From positions 482,001-546,000 of the forward strand of contig CALSSE010000017.1 in assembly GCA_943788935.1 (NCBI GenBank): 64,000 bases of DNA. The letters run 5' to 3'. Every line of letters starts with the position of its first letter. Position 1 is the stretch's first letter. This DNA is from an uncultured bacterium. Lineage in GTDB: Bacteria > Myxococcota_A > Bradymonadia > UBA7976 > VGTA01. Positions 1 to 8,110 of the stretch are shown piece after piece. The notes beneath the pieces are model-generated. The model ran no database searches and had not been told where the DNA came from. It saw nothing but the letters and a program-made list of their open reading frames with translations. A program made the translations under genes and the position numbers.

Positions 1-440
1 CTCGCGAAGACCTTAGAGCCTTGGTGATATTCGATGAGGTCTCGTCGTCCTAAGAAGAGGGCATCAGTCTCTACTTCACCGACATCGGTTCTTTGCAGGA
101 CATGCTGACCGAGAGTACGGAAGATAGGGTCAGCGCTCTGATCCAAGATCCTTAGTCCATCGGCGCTACGCTCTTGTCTCACTGCGCGACCAAATTCGAG
201 CATCAGTCGAGTGAGCTCTACTCGCTCCTTATTAGGTGAATCGGTGAGAGAGCGCTTTAGACCTTTGAGGGCGCTCCACAAGATCGAGAAGCGGAAAGAG
301 ACAACCGCTAAACCGACCGGTACCCCACAAAGAAGAATGATCGAATAGAGATTGAGAAAACCGTTAAATTCAGCGGTTACATGGTCTACGGCGAGGAGAA
401 AGCTCCCCACAACAATCAATAATCCAACGATGACATGCAT
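1..440 (-). CDS. MotA-like stator / proton-channel subunit (3' end cut by window)
   Basis: An open frame runs from an ATG at 440 to the window edge (146 codons seen). The N-terminus is one hydrophobic segment (about residues 3-17), then a polar stretch, then a second membrane segment (about 32-50). A cytoplasmic, charged, helical region follows, with an L-T-R-L-M-L-E-F-G-R pattern. This arrangement, with two short helices followed by a large cytoplasmic loop, is that of MotA/PomA stator subunits, which conduct ions and drive a motor. The C-terminal half with helices 3 and 4 lies outside the window. It is preceded by a TPR gene and barrel and lipoprotein genes rather than flagellar genes, so it could power a non-flagellar envelope machine. 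The family call rests on topology and general resemblance; an ExbB/TolQ relative is possible. Confidence 0.55.
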   Translation of the reverse strand, partial: MHVIVGLLIVVGSFLLAVDHVTAEFNGFLNLYSIILLCGVPVGLAVVSFRFSILWSALKGLKRSLTDSPNKERVELTRLMLEFGRAVRQERSADGLRILDQSADPIFRTLGQHVLQRTDVGEVETDALFLGRRDLIEYHQGSKVFA

Positions 441-464
441 AATCTTACTCTATTCAGTCCAGTG

Positions 465-548
465 TTCTAATCTCAGTGTTCTAATCTCAGTGTTCTAATC
501 TCAGTGTTCTAATCTCAGTGTTCTAATCTCAGTGTTCTAATCTCAGTA
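465..548. repeat. 14-bp tandem repeat, six copies
   Basis: The unit TTCTAATCTCAGTG is repeated six times head to tail; only the last copy departs at its final base. It fills the gap between the MotA-like gene and the TPR gene. No coding or obvious regulatory role is visible. It is one of many short tandem duplications in the window. Confidence 0.95.
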
Positions 549-566
549 TAAAACACTTCTTATGCG

Positions 567-1433
567 TTAATTCTGCGAATCTCGCTCAGCGCTCTCTAAG
601 TTTGATTGCAGCTGTTTGAGAGCTTCGATCACCGCTCTATTATTAGGATTAATCTTTAGGGCAGCTTCCCAAGATTCACGCGCGAGTCCAGGTTGATTCA
701 GCTGGAGCCACAAGGTCCCGAGCATCGATTTGATGGTGACGTCATTGGGATAATCATTGTCCAAAGATTTGAGGGCGATGATCGCTAATTCATATTTCTT
801 TGCTTTAAAGAGCTGACGAGCCTTCTCTAAGCCGACGAGATAGCTCTGCCGAGATTTGGTTTTTGTCTGGTTATCTCGTGTACGCTTACCATTGCCCTTT
901 TGAGCTCTCTTTTTACGTTTCTCTTGTTTAGAGACCTCATCGACTCCTTCTCCTTCTCTGTTAAAGACCCCTTCACTCTCCATGTCGGGGTTCTCTCGAC
1001 GTAGAGACTTGATCAGCTCTTTGTCAGCGGCGGTGAGAGGAGCGTTATTCTGATATTCAAGCGTCCCTGCGCCGGCGGGAGATTGGCCCTTGAAGGGGAT
1101 GCGTAGCTCATAGCCAGTCGCTACTTCAGGGAGCTCAACCTCCCAATCAAGGTTACCATCGCTCATGCGGACCACGTATCGTCGAGGAGGGGGAGTTCCA
1201 TCGCTGCGACGCTCTGGTTGAACCACAGCGTGAGTGGGAACAACGATGGTGCGCTGACGACCCTCGAGGTTAAGCGTGACGTTACTTCCACAGCCAGAGA
1301 GCGCTATACCAAAGAGGGGAATGATGGCCCATATGCATATAAACACAGTAAAGGGGAGACCAAAAAGAGTCACTCGTTTTGCCATCATCGTGGCTACCAT
1401 CTCTCGCCTCCTCTCTTCGATAGAATAACTCAT
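567..1433 (-). CDS. membrane-anchored TPR protein
   Basis: 288 residues from the chosen ATG at 1433. A start 54 bases further upstream is possible but would overlap the preceding gene, whereas 1433 has a G-rich Shine-Dalgarno (GGGGGG) and lies 10 bases after that gene's stop. One hydrophobic segment (about residues 25-45) ends near a cysteine (I-A-L-S-G-C), so it could be a lipoprotein or a membrane anchor. A beta-rich region follows, then a very basic low-complexity linker rich in Lys/Arg. The C-terminus has two clear tetratricopeptide helices (L-F-K-A-K-K-Y-E-L-A-I, then W-L-Q-L-N-Q-P-G-L-A-R-E-S-W), which normally bind partner proteins. It lies between a FlgO-like gene and a MotA-like gene in the same direction and is probably part of that envelope complex. 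Confidence 0.6.
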   Translation of the reverse strand: MSYSIEERRREMVATMMAKRVTLFGLPFTVFICIWAIIPLFGIALSGCGSNVTLNLEGRQRTIVVPTHAVVQPERRSDGTPPPRRYVVRMSDGNLDWEVELPEVATGYELRIPFKGQSPAGAGTLEYQNNAPLTAADKELIKSLRRENPDMESEGVFNREGEGVDEVSKQEKRKKRAQKGNGKRTRDNQTKTKSRQSYLVGLEKARQLFKAKKYELAIIALKSLDNDYPNDVTIKSMLGTLWLQLNQPGLARESWEAALKINPNNRAVIEALKQLQSNLESAERDSQN

Positions 1434-1443
1434 TTGCCCCCCA

Positions 1444-2667
1444 TTAGAAATTAAAGGTGAACCTAAATTTATAGCCAAGACCGCCAATGTCGTAGAGACC
1501 GAAAGCCACAGGAATTGAATAATAAATCGACAGCCCTAAGCCTAGTCGAAACTGCATAATGACATCAAACATACTCTCGAAAGTCACAGTGTTCCCTTGG
1601 ATCCCGGCGACAAAAAATGAGAGGGCGCCACCGCCCCAAAATTGAATATCGTTTAGGTTAGGAGTATTGATTTGTTTTTGATACATCCCCCCAAAGAAAG
1701 CTCCTAAGAGAGGGTTGGTAAATACATTGAGCGCGCTCTCTCCAAATATCCCAAATTGATGACGCTTATCTTGACCAAACTTCTCGTAGAATTTGATCCC
1801 GAGAGTGATGAAGTCGATATCGCCTAAAGGACCTTCAAAGGGGATCATCCCTCCCCCAAAGTAGAGCTGATATCCATAGTATGGGCGAGCTTCTATTTTA
1901 CGAGTCAGCTCTCGATAAGCCTCTTCTCGAGTCATGACTCGCTCTCCCGAGCGTAAGACAGCCGCGGTGGTCTCATCGGAAGAGTAAGTCTCAGCCCACA
2001 GGATGGTCCCATGTTGAACGCTGAAGATTTTCACTGTTAACATCACCTGATTGGCACCTGGGATATAGGAGAGGTGAGCATCGAGAAATGAGTTCACTCC
2101 TAACACGCGGGCGGCGCTCTCCATATCTTCTTGACTAGTCCATCCTAATTTGAGGACCCACTCTCCCCCATCGACTTGAGTCTTGAGTGACTGACAAGAG
2201 GCGCAATAGCGGAGCTTGATGTCAGAGGTTTGGTTAAAGCGAGAGGTGATAGAACCCTCAACAAGTTGGGCAAAGAGCGAGGTGAGGTTGGGGCTGACCG
2301 CGACTCCTCTAATCGCTAGAGGACTGACCTGGCTGATCCTCAATCTTTGAACATCAGCCATCATCTCATCGAGCAGCTCATCGATGACATGATAGATACT
2401 GATGGTGTCATCGCCCGAACGAATATACTGCCTCATACGTCGTTCACGCTCTCGTGAGGTGCGGGTTTTCTTTTGAGGATTGATCTCTACAGGACGTTTG
2501 ATCGGAGATGGCTTTGAAGCGCTCGAGCGAGAGCTCGCCTCAGCTGGAGGAGGCGACTTAGGCTGAGCAGTGACTGGGGATGATAGCGTTCCTAAGGTCG
2601 CCGCGAGTGTGATCCATATCGCGTGAGTGGAGAGTCGCCGGTAGGCGGAGCGAATAGTGTGGCTCAA
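1444..2667 (-). CDS. exported FlgO/CsgG-like protein with C-terminal barrel-like region
   Basis: 407 residues, starting with TTG at 2667, which overlaps the stop of the upstream gene (TTGA). A signal peptide ends at about residue 34 (T-A-Q). A Pro/Ser-rich linker and a basic stretch follow. Residues about 85-235 look like the FlgO/CsgG fold: a helical start (I-D-E-L-L-D-E-M-M), beta strands (I-R-G-V-A-V-S), and a middle section on L-G-V-N-S-F-L-D-A-H-L. This fold occurs in proteins that assemble at the outer membrane, including flagellar H-ring and curli-secretion proteins. The last 140 residues have alternating aromatic/glycine strands and end in F-N-F, typical of an outer-membrane barrel end. 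Family assignment is moderate; export and envelope location are firmer. Confidence 0.5.
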   Translation of the reverse strand: MSHTIRSAYRRLSTHAIWITLAATLGTLSSPVTAQPKSPPPAEASSRSSASKPSPIKRPVEINPQKKTRTSRERERRMRQYIRSGDDTISIYHVIDELLDEMMADVQRLRISQVSPLAIRGVAVSPNLTSLFAQLVEGSITSRFNQTSDIKLRYCASCQSLKTQVDGGEWVLKLGWTSQEDMESAARVLGVNSFLDAHLSYIPGANQVMLTVKIFSVQHGTILWAETYSSDETTAAVLRSGERVMTREEAYRELTRKIEARPYYGYQLYFGGGMIPFEGPLGDIDFITLGIKFYEKFGQDKRHQFGIFGESALNVFTNPLLGAFFGGMYQKQINTPNLNDIQFWGGGALSFFVAGIQGNTVTFESMFDVIMQFRLGLGLSIYYSIPVAFGLYDIGGLGYKFRFTFNF

Positions 2668-3557
2668 AACGAATATCCAATCGCAAAGTCATACATAATG
2701 GTTGACGCCTCGCTGACTACTTTTGGGGCGCTGTCACGAGTGACGAGATTCTCTCTGGTGTCGACTCTTCGATGCGAGGCATAGAGAACTAAGTGAGTGT
2801 TGACTCCCAAGCGTAAGTGGAACCCATTAGAGGCTTGCCAATCGAAGCCCACGCCCACTCCTAATAAGTGGGATTCGAGCTCACCCTCGGCGCTGGTAGT
2901 GACATCTGCAGGTGGGGGATCACCGGAGAACCTTACGACGACATCATTGAAATATGAATCATTCCCCTCTTGGGATAACCATCCTTCAAGACGGAGATGA
3001 AGTGCGTAGAGCTCAAAATAGGTCGTGAAGTGCTTGACGCTATTTAAATATCTGACGCCCGCTTTAAAGCTCTGTCCGCTTTGGTAGGTCTCGAAGCTAG
3101 GCGTGTCGTAGAAATCGAGTTGATTGTTAGGGTAATAAGCGCCTAGAACTTGTAAATGCTTCATCCACTGCCAAGAAGCCTCAAAACCAGCTTGAGAGAG
3201 GTGATCGTTAGAGAGACTAGAGATGTTAACGGAGTAAGGTCTAATCTCTCGTGGTGTTTTACGTAGAGCCTTGTTGTCTAGCGAGCTCTGATATTTGATC
3301 GCTCTCTGAGTTCTAGCCCTCTCCTTACTGAGCTCTCGTTGACGTTTTAAGCGTTTTAGACGCTCTAGGCGACAGCTGCGGTCAGCGCCACACTGATGAT
3401 CAGCGGACAGCTGTTGAACACCTCCGCCCTCAAAGAGCGGACGCGAATGAGCGCCCAAGGGAGCGGAGCAGAGATAGACCAGTAGAGAGGCAGCTAAGGT
3501 GATAAACCCTCGATATTGATCGTGATACATAGGGGTGATACCTATAACTTCAATCAT
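2664..3557 (-). CDS. outer-membrane barrel-like protein, unknown function
   Basis: 297 residues; the ATG at 3557 overlaps the upstream stop as ATGA, suggesting translational coupling. A hydrophobic signal segment (about residues 18-36) is followed by a basic Arg/Lys-rich stretch (about 60-100). From about residue 108 to the end there is a series of amphipathic strands with aromatic residues, ending in A-I-G-Y-S-F. The terminal Phe is the usual outer-membrane-barrel signal recognised by BamA. I do not recognise a named family. A later start at M10 (position 3530) is possible and would give a more standard signal peptide. Confidence 0.55.
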   Translation of the reverse strand: MIEVIGITPMYHDQYRGFITLAASLLVYLCSAPLGAHSRPLFEGGGVQQLSADHQCGADRSCRLERLKRLKRQRELSKERARTQRAIKYQSSLDNKALRKTPREIRPYSVNISSLSNDHLSQAGFEASWQWMKHLQVLGAYYPNNQLDFYDTPSFETYQSGQSFKAGVRYLNSVKHFTTYFELYALHLRLEGWLSQEGNDSYFNDVVVRFSGDPPPADVTTSAEGELESHLLGVGVGFDWQASNGFHLRLGVNTHLVLYASHRRVDTRENLVTRDSAPKVVSEASTIMYDFAIGYSF

Positions 3558-5563
3558 GGTGATAAATTACCGAGAGTAGATGGGTAGACAGGCCACATAA
3601 GTCTCCAACTGAGTGGATTTAGGGTCGCTTGGGGAAGGAGGGTGAGACTCGGAGCTTCTCTCGGTTTAATAGTAAGATCTCTTGGCTCTAGATGAGTGAG
3701 ATCAACTCCGCTCACCTTAACGTAACCAATGAGGATCGAAGGAGAGTGATCTCGTCCAATGCGTTCGCTATATGCTCTCAGCTTATCAGTAGGGAGGTTC
3801 TGTTTAAGCGCTCTGTAGAGTGAGATCAACTCTTTGCGCGCTTTTGTATTAGGCCTAAGGCGTAGAAATCTTTGCATTTCTTTGGCGATTAAGTCAAGCC
3901 ATGCCACTCGTTGTTTCTCTGCCGAGCGTGGAATGCTCGGCCACCCCGCGATTCGCGGGATCTCGATCCGAAGAAGATCAGCGAGCGCCTGATCTTGCCG
4001 CTCAAAAAATGAGCTACGTCTCCCTTTATGAATGGCGTCTACGATTGATCCAGTGGAGGGACTGATCGTCCTTAGAGCTCTCATAAAGCCCTCTCGATCG
4101 AGTCTGAGAAGCGCGGCGCGAGCCTCAAGAGCGTGGTATCGTGGTCTCCAAATCGCTGAATCATGATGCCCTAATAGCCAAGTCGTCGCTGATTGACCGC
4201 TCTCTGCTTGTCCTTGGTCGAGCGCGACGTGAGCGAATAAGAACACTCTCTCATAGAGTTCACTTCTCGGTCCGAGGTCTTCGAGTAGCTCTAGGACGCG
4301 ACCCTCAAAGTGATACAGAGTCAAGCTGCGAATAAAGAGGTAAAATAGGGCTCTCAAGAAGGGATCGCGTCGCCAAGATCGATCTCTGAAGATCTCGGTA
4401 GAGAAGCCCATTAACGCTTCTTCTTGACCGGCATACATCATCGCCTCTCCCAATGCGAAGGCGAAAGGGGTGAAGAGCGGTGAAGAGGACTTGGGGATAA
4501 CGGTTCGTAGAGCACTCGCCTCTTGATATCTCCCTAAATCGATGAAGACTCTCAGCTGATGGTAGCGAGTGAGGTCAAGAGTCGTGGGAGCGCGGTCATC
4601 TTGGGCGGAGAGGATCGCTAACTCCCAAGCCTCTAGAGCGGCTTGATCTTCTTTAACCGAGGAGTGGCAGAGGCCGGCGAGGAGAGCTACTTGAGCGCTC
4701 GCCTTAATTAATCCCTCTCTTCGCTGAGGGGTGGTGTTCACGACTAACCCCAAGCTCTCACGATGTAGCCTAAGCCATATCGAGCAAGACTCAGTATAGA
4801 GCTGTGAGCTCGTCCAAGTCATCGAGCGATTGATCGGTGGCCAGCCTAGCCTGACTCCGCTGAGTTGAGCGAGCTGTAGCGCCTGCTCACGCTCAAGCCA
4901 CCATCGCCACTCTTGAATCAACAGAGGAGGATCGACCTCTCTCTCTTTAGCCCATGTGGAGAGGGACCTCAGGGCTTGATCGGCGAGGAGATATTGATAC
5001 CAACGCTCCATGGAGATTGGGCCAATCTTACCCTTGACAGCGAGGAGACTGAGCGGCCAAAGCGCTCGTTTAAGTTGAGGGGCACTGAGGGAGAGCGCTT
5101 GTGGACACTTAGACTTTAGATCTAACCAGGCAGGAAGCTCGTCTGGCCACCCCTCTGTGTCTCCCTTAGTCTTTGGCCAAGTCGCCCACTGGGTGGCGTC
5201 AAGTTTGCGCGCTTTAAGTTGAGCGATAGGGAGCATAGAGAATCGCTCTAGGGCTGTGGAGCGCGCTCGCTGACTCTCTAGTCGTAGACCGCTAGCGAGC
5301 GCTGCCCACAGAGGAGAGTCATAGGTCGGAGAGAGAGGATAGGAGAGACAGAGTGAAGTATAGAGCCAATGCACTCCGAGCTGCATGGCATCTCCCGTCG
5401 CTCCTGAGCTCTTGAGATGAGCGAGCCCTTGCTCAAAATCACTCACTTGAGCCTCTGCTAAAGGGGCGAAGAGCTGATCAGAAGCTCTCAACGTTGGTTG
5501 AGGCATACAGCCATTGATGATCATCAATGGGAAGATGAGTAACTTGAGTGAATCGCTCAGCAT
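3554..5563 (-). CDS. large lipoprotein with helical (TPR-like) repeats
   Basis: 669 residues from the ATG at 5563; a TTG two codons earlier overlaps the previous stop and could also serve. The N-terminus is a lipoprotein signal with Cys at residue 19 (I-I-N-G-C), so it is probably anchored to the outer membrane. The body is Leu/Ala/Trp-rich and almost entirely helical, with repeated short helix pairs that resemble degenerate TPR or Sel1-type solenoids (for example W-E-L-A-I-L-S-A-Q and H-Q-L-R-V-F-I-D-L-G-R-Y-Q-E-A-S). No catalytic motif is visible. Such solenoids scaffold other proteins, and the coupling with barrel genes on both sides suggests one outer-membrane assembly. No family name can be given. 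Confidence 0.55.
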   Translation of the reverse strand: MLSDSLKLLIFPLMIINGCMPQPTLRASDQLFAPLAEAQVSDFEQGLAHLKSSGATGDAMQLGVHWLYTSLCLSYPLSPTYDSPLWAALASGLRLESQRARSTALERFSMLPIAQLKARKLDATQWATWPKTKGDTEGWPDELPAWLDLKSKCPQALSLSAPQLKRALWPLSLLAVKGKIGPISMERWYQYLLADQALRSLSTWAKEREVDPPLLIQEWRWWLEREQALQLAQLSGVRLGWPPINRSMTWTSSQLYTESCSIWLRLHRESLGLVVNTTPQRREGLIKASAQVALLAGLCHSSVKEDQAALEAWELAILSAQDDRAPTTLDLTRYHQLRVFIDLGRYQEASALRTVIPKSSSPLFTPFAFALGEAMMYAGQEEALMGFSTEIFRDRSWRRDPFLRALFYLFIRSLTLYHFEGRVLELLEDLGPRSELYERVFLFAHVALDQGQAESGQSATTWLLGHHDSAIWRPRYHALEARAALLRLDREGFMRALRTISPSTGSIVDAIHKGRRSSFFERQDQALADLLRIEIPRIAGWPSIPRSAEKQRVAWLDLIAKEMQRFLRLRPNTKARKELISLYRALKQNLPTDKLRAYSERIGRDHSPSILIGYVKVSGVDLTHLEPRDLTIKPREAPSLTLLPQATLNPLSWRLMWPVYPSTLGNLSP

Positions 5564-5565
5564 AC

Positions 5566-6189
5566 TCAAAGGAGATGTCCCCAGCCGAAGGAGATCATCG
5601 GCATAAACCCGGTGGTGAAGACCCAGCCTCGAGACCGATTCTCAAGTTGCATCGTCAAACCTAAATCGAGACGAATCTTTAAGTCATATCGGAGCAAGAA
5701 GGTAGGCATGACATTAAGTTTAAGCGTGGGGAGGATTCTAGATTCTGCGCTTGCGACACCGAAGTGGAGGCCGATGATAGGATCAAAATGAGTGATCTGA
5801 TGCCCGGTGAGCATCTTTCCATAGCCGAGTCCGTACAGGCCTGAGAGAGCAAAGAGAGCGTCTTGCGGTCTCGCGTCAGGAACGAGGCCGTATGAGCTGC
5901 GCAGTGTTTGAGCCTCATCACTGAAAACGGTAAACATCTGCTGATAGGCTAAGCCGACCCCCCAATGATCATTAATAAAATACTCAACGCTCAGACTTGT
6001 GTTGAGCGAGTCATAGTAGTCATCACGGATGTGACCGCCTGCGGAGAGATAACCGCTGATCCGCTGAGCTCGTGGTTGAAATCGATTCTGTATTTTAGGC
6101 CTCTCTAGAGTGGGAAGCCTAAGCGGTTTCTTTAGATGACTCTTTAGATGACTCGTTAGATGACTCTTTAGATGACTCAGCAAAAGCAC
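5566..6189 (-). CDS. outer-membrane barrel domain, apparently separated from its signal peptide by a frameshift
   Basis: This frame encodes an outer-membrane barrel of the small '8-12 strand' kind: S-G-Y-L-S-A-G-G, then Y-F-I-N-D-H-W-G-V-G-L-A-Y, and a C-terminal end M-I-S-F-G-W-G-H-L-L. It lacks a signal peptide. Its first 20 residues are merely the 12-bp repeat (H-L-K-S) read in the wrong frame. A good signal peptide lies immediately upstream in another frame (see 6119-6292). The natural product would therefore be about 240 residues if the two frames were joined by a +1 shift. Either the gene is broken, the assembly carries an indel, or the frame is switched deliberately. The barrel itself has no internal stop and looks intact. 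Confidence 0.55.
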   Translation of the reverse strand: MLLLSHLKSHLTSHLKSHLKKPLRLPTLERPKIQNRFQPRAQRISGYLSAGGHIRDDYYDSLNTSLSVEYFINDHWGVGLAYQQMFTVFSDEAQTLRSSYGLVPDARPQDALFALSGLYGLGYGKMLTGHQITHFDPIIGLHFGVASAESRILPTLKLNVMPTFLLRYDLKIRLDLGLTMQLENRSRGWVFTTGFMPMISFGWGHLL

Positions 6190-6292
6190 ATGTTGAGAAG
6201 AATGCGAGACATAGAAATGCGTTTAAATAAATATATTTAGAGGCGAACTTAGTTACCGTTGATGAGTGGAGTGGGATTTTAAGTGATGGCAT
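6119..6292 (-). pseudogene. signal peptide and repeat N-terminus of the barrel gene, out of frame with it
   Basis: The ATG at 6292 overlaps the stop of the upstream lipoprotein gene as TAATG, a classic coupled start. It opens a convincing signal peptide (hydrophobic core A-F-L-C-L-A-F-F, cleavage after A-F-A). Four repeats of E-S-S-K/N follow, and the frame ends at a TAG at 6119-6121. The barrel sequence continues without a break in the +1 frame. The shift must lie between about 6189 and 6119, in or next to the 12-bp repeat, where a short A-rich stretch (AAAGAAA) also occurs. Confidence 0.6.
6123..6180. repeat. 12-bp tandem repeat at the frame-switch point
   Basis: The unit GATGACTCTTTA (minus-strand reading E-S-S-K) is repeated about four to five times with one variant (GATGACTCGTTA). 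It lies exactly where the signal-peptide frame gives way to the barrel frame. Because the unit is a multiple of three, gain or loss of whole units would not by itself cause the shift. Confidence 0.85.
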
Positions 6293-8061
6293 TAATCGAC
6301 CTCGCGTTGACAAATCGTCTGAGCCGACCAACTTGCATAACTAATACCGCTTTGAGTAATGAAGGGGAAATCACAATAAGCCTCACAGATCTCATAGCGC
6401 AAGATTACAGTCTCTTTAATGAGGTCATAATTGGTCACCCTCTTTTGATCGAGGAGATTGATATAGAGCTCAGGAGGGGTGATCATTCCCCAAGGATAGC
6501 TCTGTTGGGGGCCGGTTCGGACAGCGTTAAAAGTCCCCTCTCCTTCTATGCTCACATATTGTAGCGCGTTAGGGGTGAGCGCGCAGATCTTAAACTCTTG
6601 TGGATCACTTGATCGCGGTGTGGGAATAGGGATAGGAGTCATCCCTGAACTAAAGAGGACGGTATGGAAGGGGAATAGACCCTCGGAGAGGGCCTCCATT
6701 TGTTCGTCAAAAGGGGTGACCTCACGCGCTCGCCAGGGGATTCTTTGCTCAGTCACTTCGGGGAGGGAGAGCGATGAAAATGGAGTATTAGAGAGACCAT
6801 TACCGGCGATAATGATGAGGAATAAACGGGTGTTAGGGAGGGCGTAGAGATCATTGAAAATCTGCTCAAAACTTCGCGCGGCCTGATCGGGGAGAGGGTC
6901 ATCGCTGTTGTTAAGATAGACGGCGAATATGACCTGATCATCACTCCCTTGGTCGATGATCTCGCTCTTGATCTCATCGACGATCTCGGTGCTTGGATAG
7001 AGGCGATCAAAGGGTTGATCACAGCCTTGATATGGCTCGTTAGTGACAGGAGTGACAGGAGAGAAATCACCTAAATCGACTTGTTGAGCAGCGGGAGTAT
7101 CAGCACGGAAGCGCGCTCGAAGCGTGGAGATGATCTCCTCCTCTAGCATCCCACATCGTCTCTCACTCCTCACCAAGAGGTCTTTGAGTGAGAAGAAGAA
7201 GGTTAATGGGGTCTCGCGAGGTGGAGTATACGTTAAGTTATGGGCGCTGAGCAGCGCGCTCGGTGGCATGGGCATCACTACGGAGGGAGGGACAATAAGA
7301 TTAGTCATCGGGCGCATCTCCATACAGTGCGCTACGCTTGTCCAACCTGAGGGGAAGATCGTCTCCGTGAGTGGAGTCCATGCACCTGCTCCGGGTGAGC
7401 AATTCTCAATAACATGCTCTGCGCGACTCATCGCCCTACTGGGGGTGAGGCGCCATTGGTATTGGCGACGTAAGGTGAGATTGATGGTCTCGAAGTAATC
7501 AAAACGTCTAGGGTCAAATGAGACATTACGGTCGAGAGCGATGGGGTCGATGTCAAAGGTTTGGGTCACTTGCCGTTGTCTCAGATCGAGCGCCCCAAAA
7601 TAAGCACCGTCTTCATGTCGACTACGGATGGCGCGCTCCTCTTGGTTAATCCCTCTACCAGAGCCCTCACTGCTCTCCGCTGAGCTCTCCCATCTCACAC
7701 GACCGGTAAGTTGATATTGGAAGCACCACTCATCGCCACAAGCGCGGGGTGAAGCAGCGTATATCGCGTTACTGAGCTTAATGGGAGTCCACACCAATGT
7801 ACTGAGGTTAAAGTACTCAAAAGAGACCTCATCGAGCACAGCGCTCTCATCGATTCTCCAAAAGAGAAAGGTGAGGTCCTCTTGGTCAGAGTAGATCACC
7901 TCTACAGCTCTAGGGGCGTAGGGGCTCGGTTCGAACTCAACAAAAGAGCACGAGATTGAGCTTAAAAACGCACCTAAGAGGCATAAGAGATGGGCTGATC
8001 TCTTAATACGTATCGATCGCTCTGAGAGAGCGACGAAGATCGTCTTCATCCAATGATTCAT
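6292..8061 (-). CDS. large lipoprotein, unknown function
   Basis: 589 residues. A long, positively charged N-terminus leads into a hydrophobic core and a lipobox with Cys at about residue 39 (L-S-S-I-S-C). The mature part begins with a beta-rich region. Residues about 300-450 contain a segment resembling the core of a von Willebrand-A-like alpha/beta fold (D-D-Q-V-I-F-A-V-Y-L-N-N and R-L-F-L-I-I-I-A-G-N-G), but I cannot see a complete MIDAS metal site. About ten cysteines, many in the C-terminal part, suggest disulfides. It follows the metalloprotease gene by 49 bases and its stop overlaps the next start, so the genes are probably co-transcribed. No family recognised. Confidence 0.55.
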   Translation of the reverse strand: MNHWMKTIFVALSERSIRIKRSAHLLCLLGAFLSSISCSFVEFEPSPYAPRAVEVIYSDQEDLTFLFWRIDESAVLDEVSFEYFNLSTLVWTPIKLSNAIYAASPRACGDEWCFQYQLTGRVRWESSAESSEGSGRGINQEERAIRSRHEDGAYFGALDLRQRQVTQTFDIDPIALDRNVSFDPRRFDYFETINLTLRRQYQWRLTPSRAMSRAEHVIENCSPGAGAWTPLTETIFPSGWTSVAHCMEMRPMTNLIVPPSVVMPMPPSALLSAHNLTYTPPRETPLTFFFSLKDLLVRSERRCGMLEEEIISTLRARFRADTPAAQQVDLGDFSPVTPVTNEPYQGCDQPFDRLYPSTEIVDEIKSEIIDQGSDDQVIFAVYLNNSDDPLPDQAARSFEQIFNDLYALPNTRLFLIIIAGNGLSNTPFSSLSLPEVTEQRIPWRAREVTPFDEQMEALSEGLFPFHTVLFSSGMTPIPIPTPRSSDPQEFKICALTPNALQYVSIEGEGTFNAVRTGPQQSYPWGMITPPELYINLLDQKRVTNYDLIKETVILRYEICEAYCDFPFITQSGISYASWSAQTICQREVD

Positions 8062-8062
8062 A

Positions 8063-8087
8063 GCCCTAAGCTATATCTGATTAGGGC
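8063..8087 (-). other. intercistronic stem-loop
   Basis: Perfect 7-bp inverted repeat GCCCTAA / TTAGGGC with an 11-base loop, lying between the metalloprotease stop and the ATG of the next lipoprotein gene. It ends one base before that ATG and is not followed by a T run, so it is more likely to affect RNA stability or ribosome access than to terminate transcription. Confidence 0.4.
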
Positions 8088-8110
8088 CATAAAGTCACTA
8101 GGACATTAGC

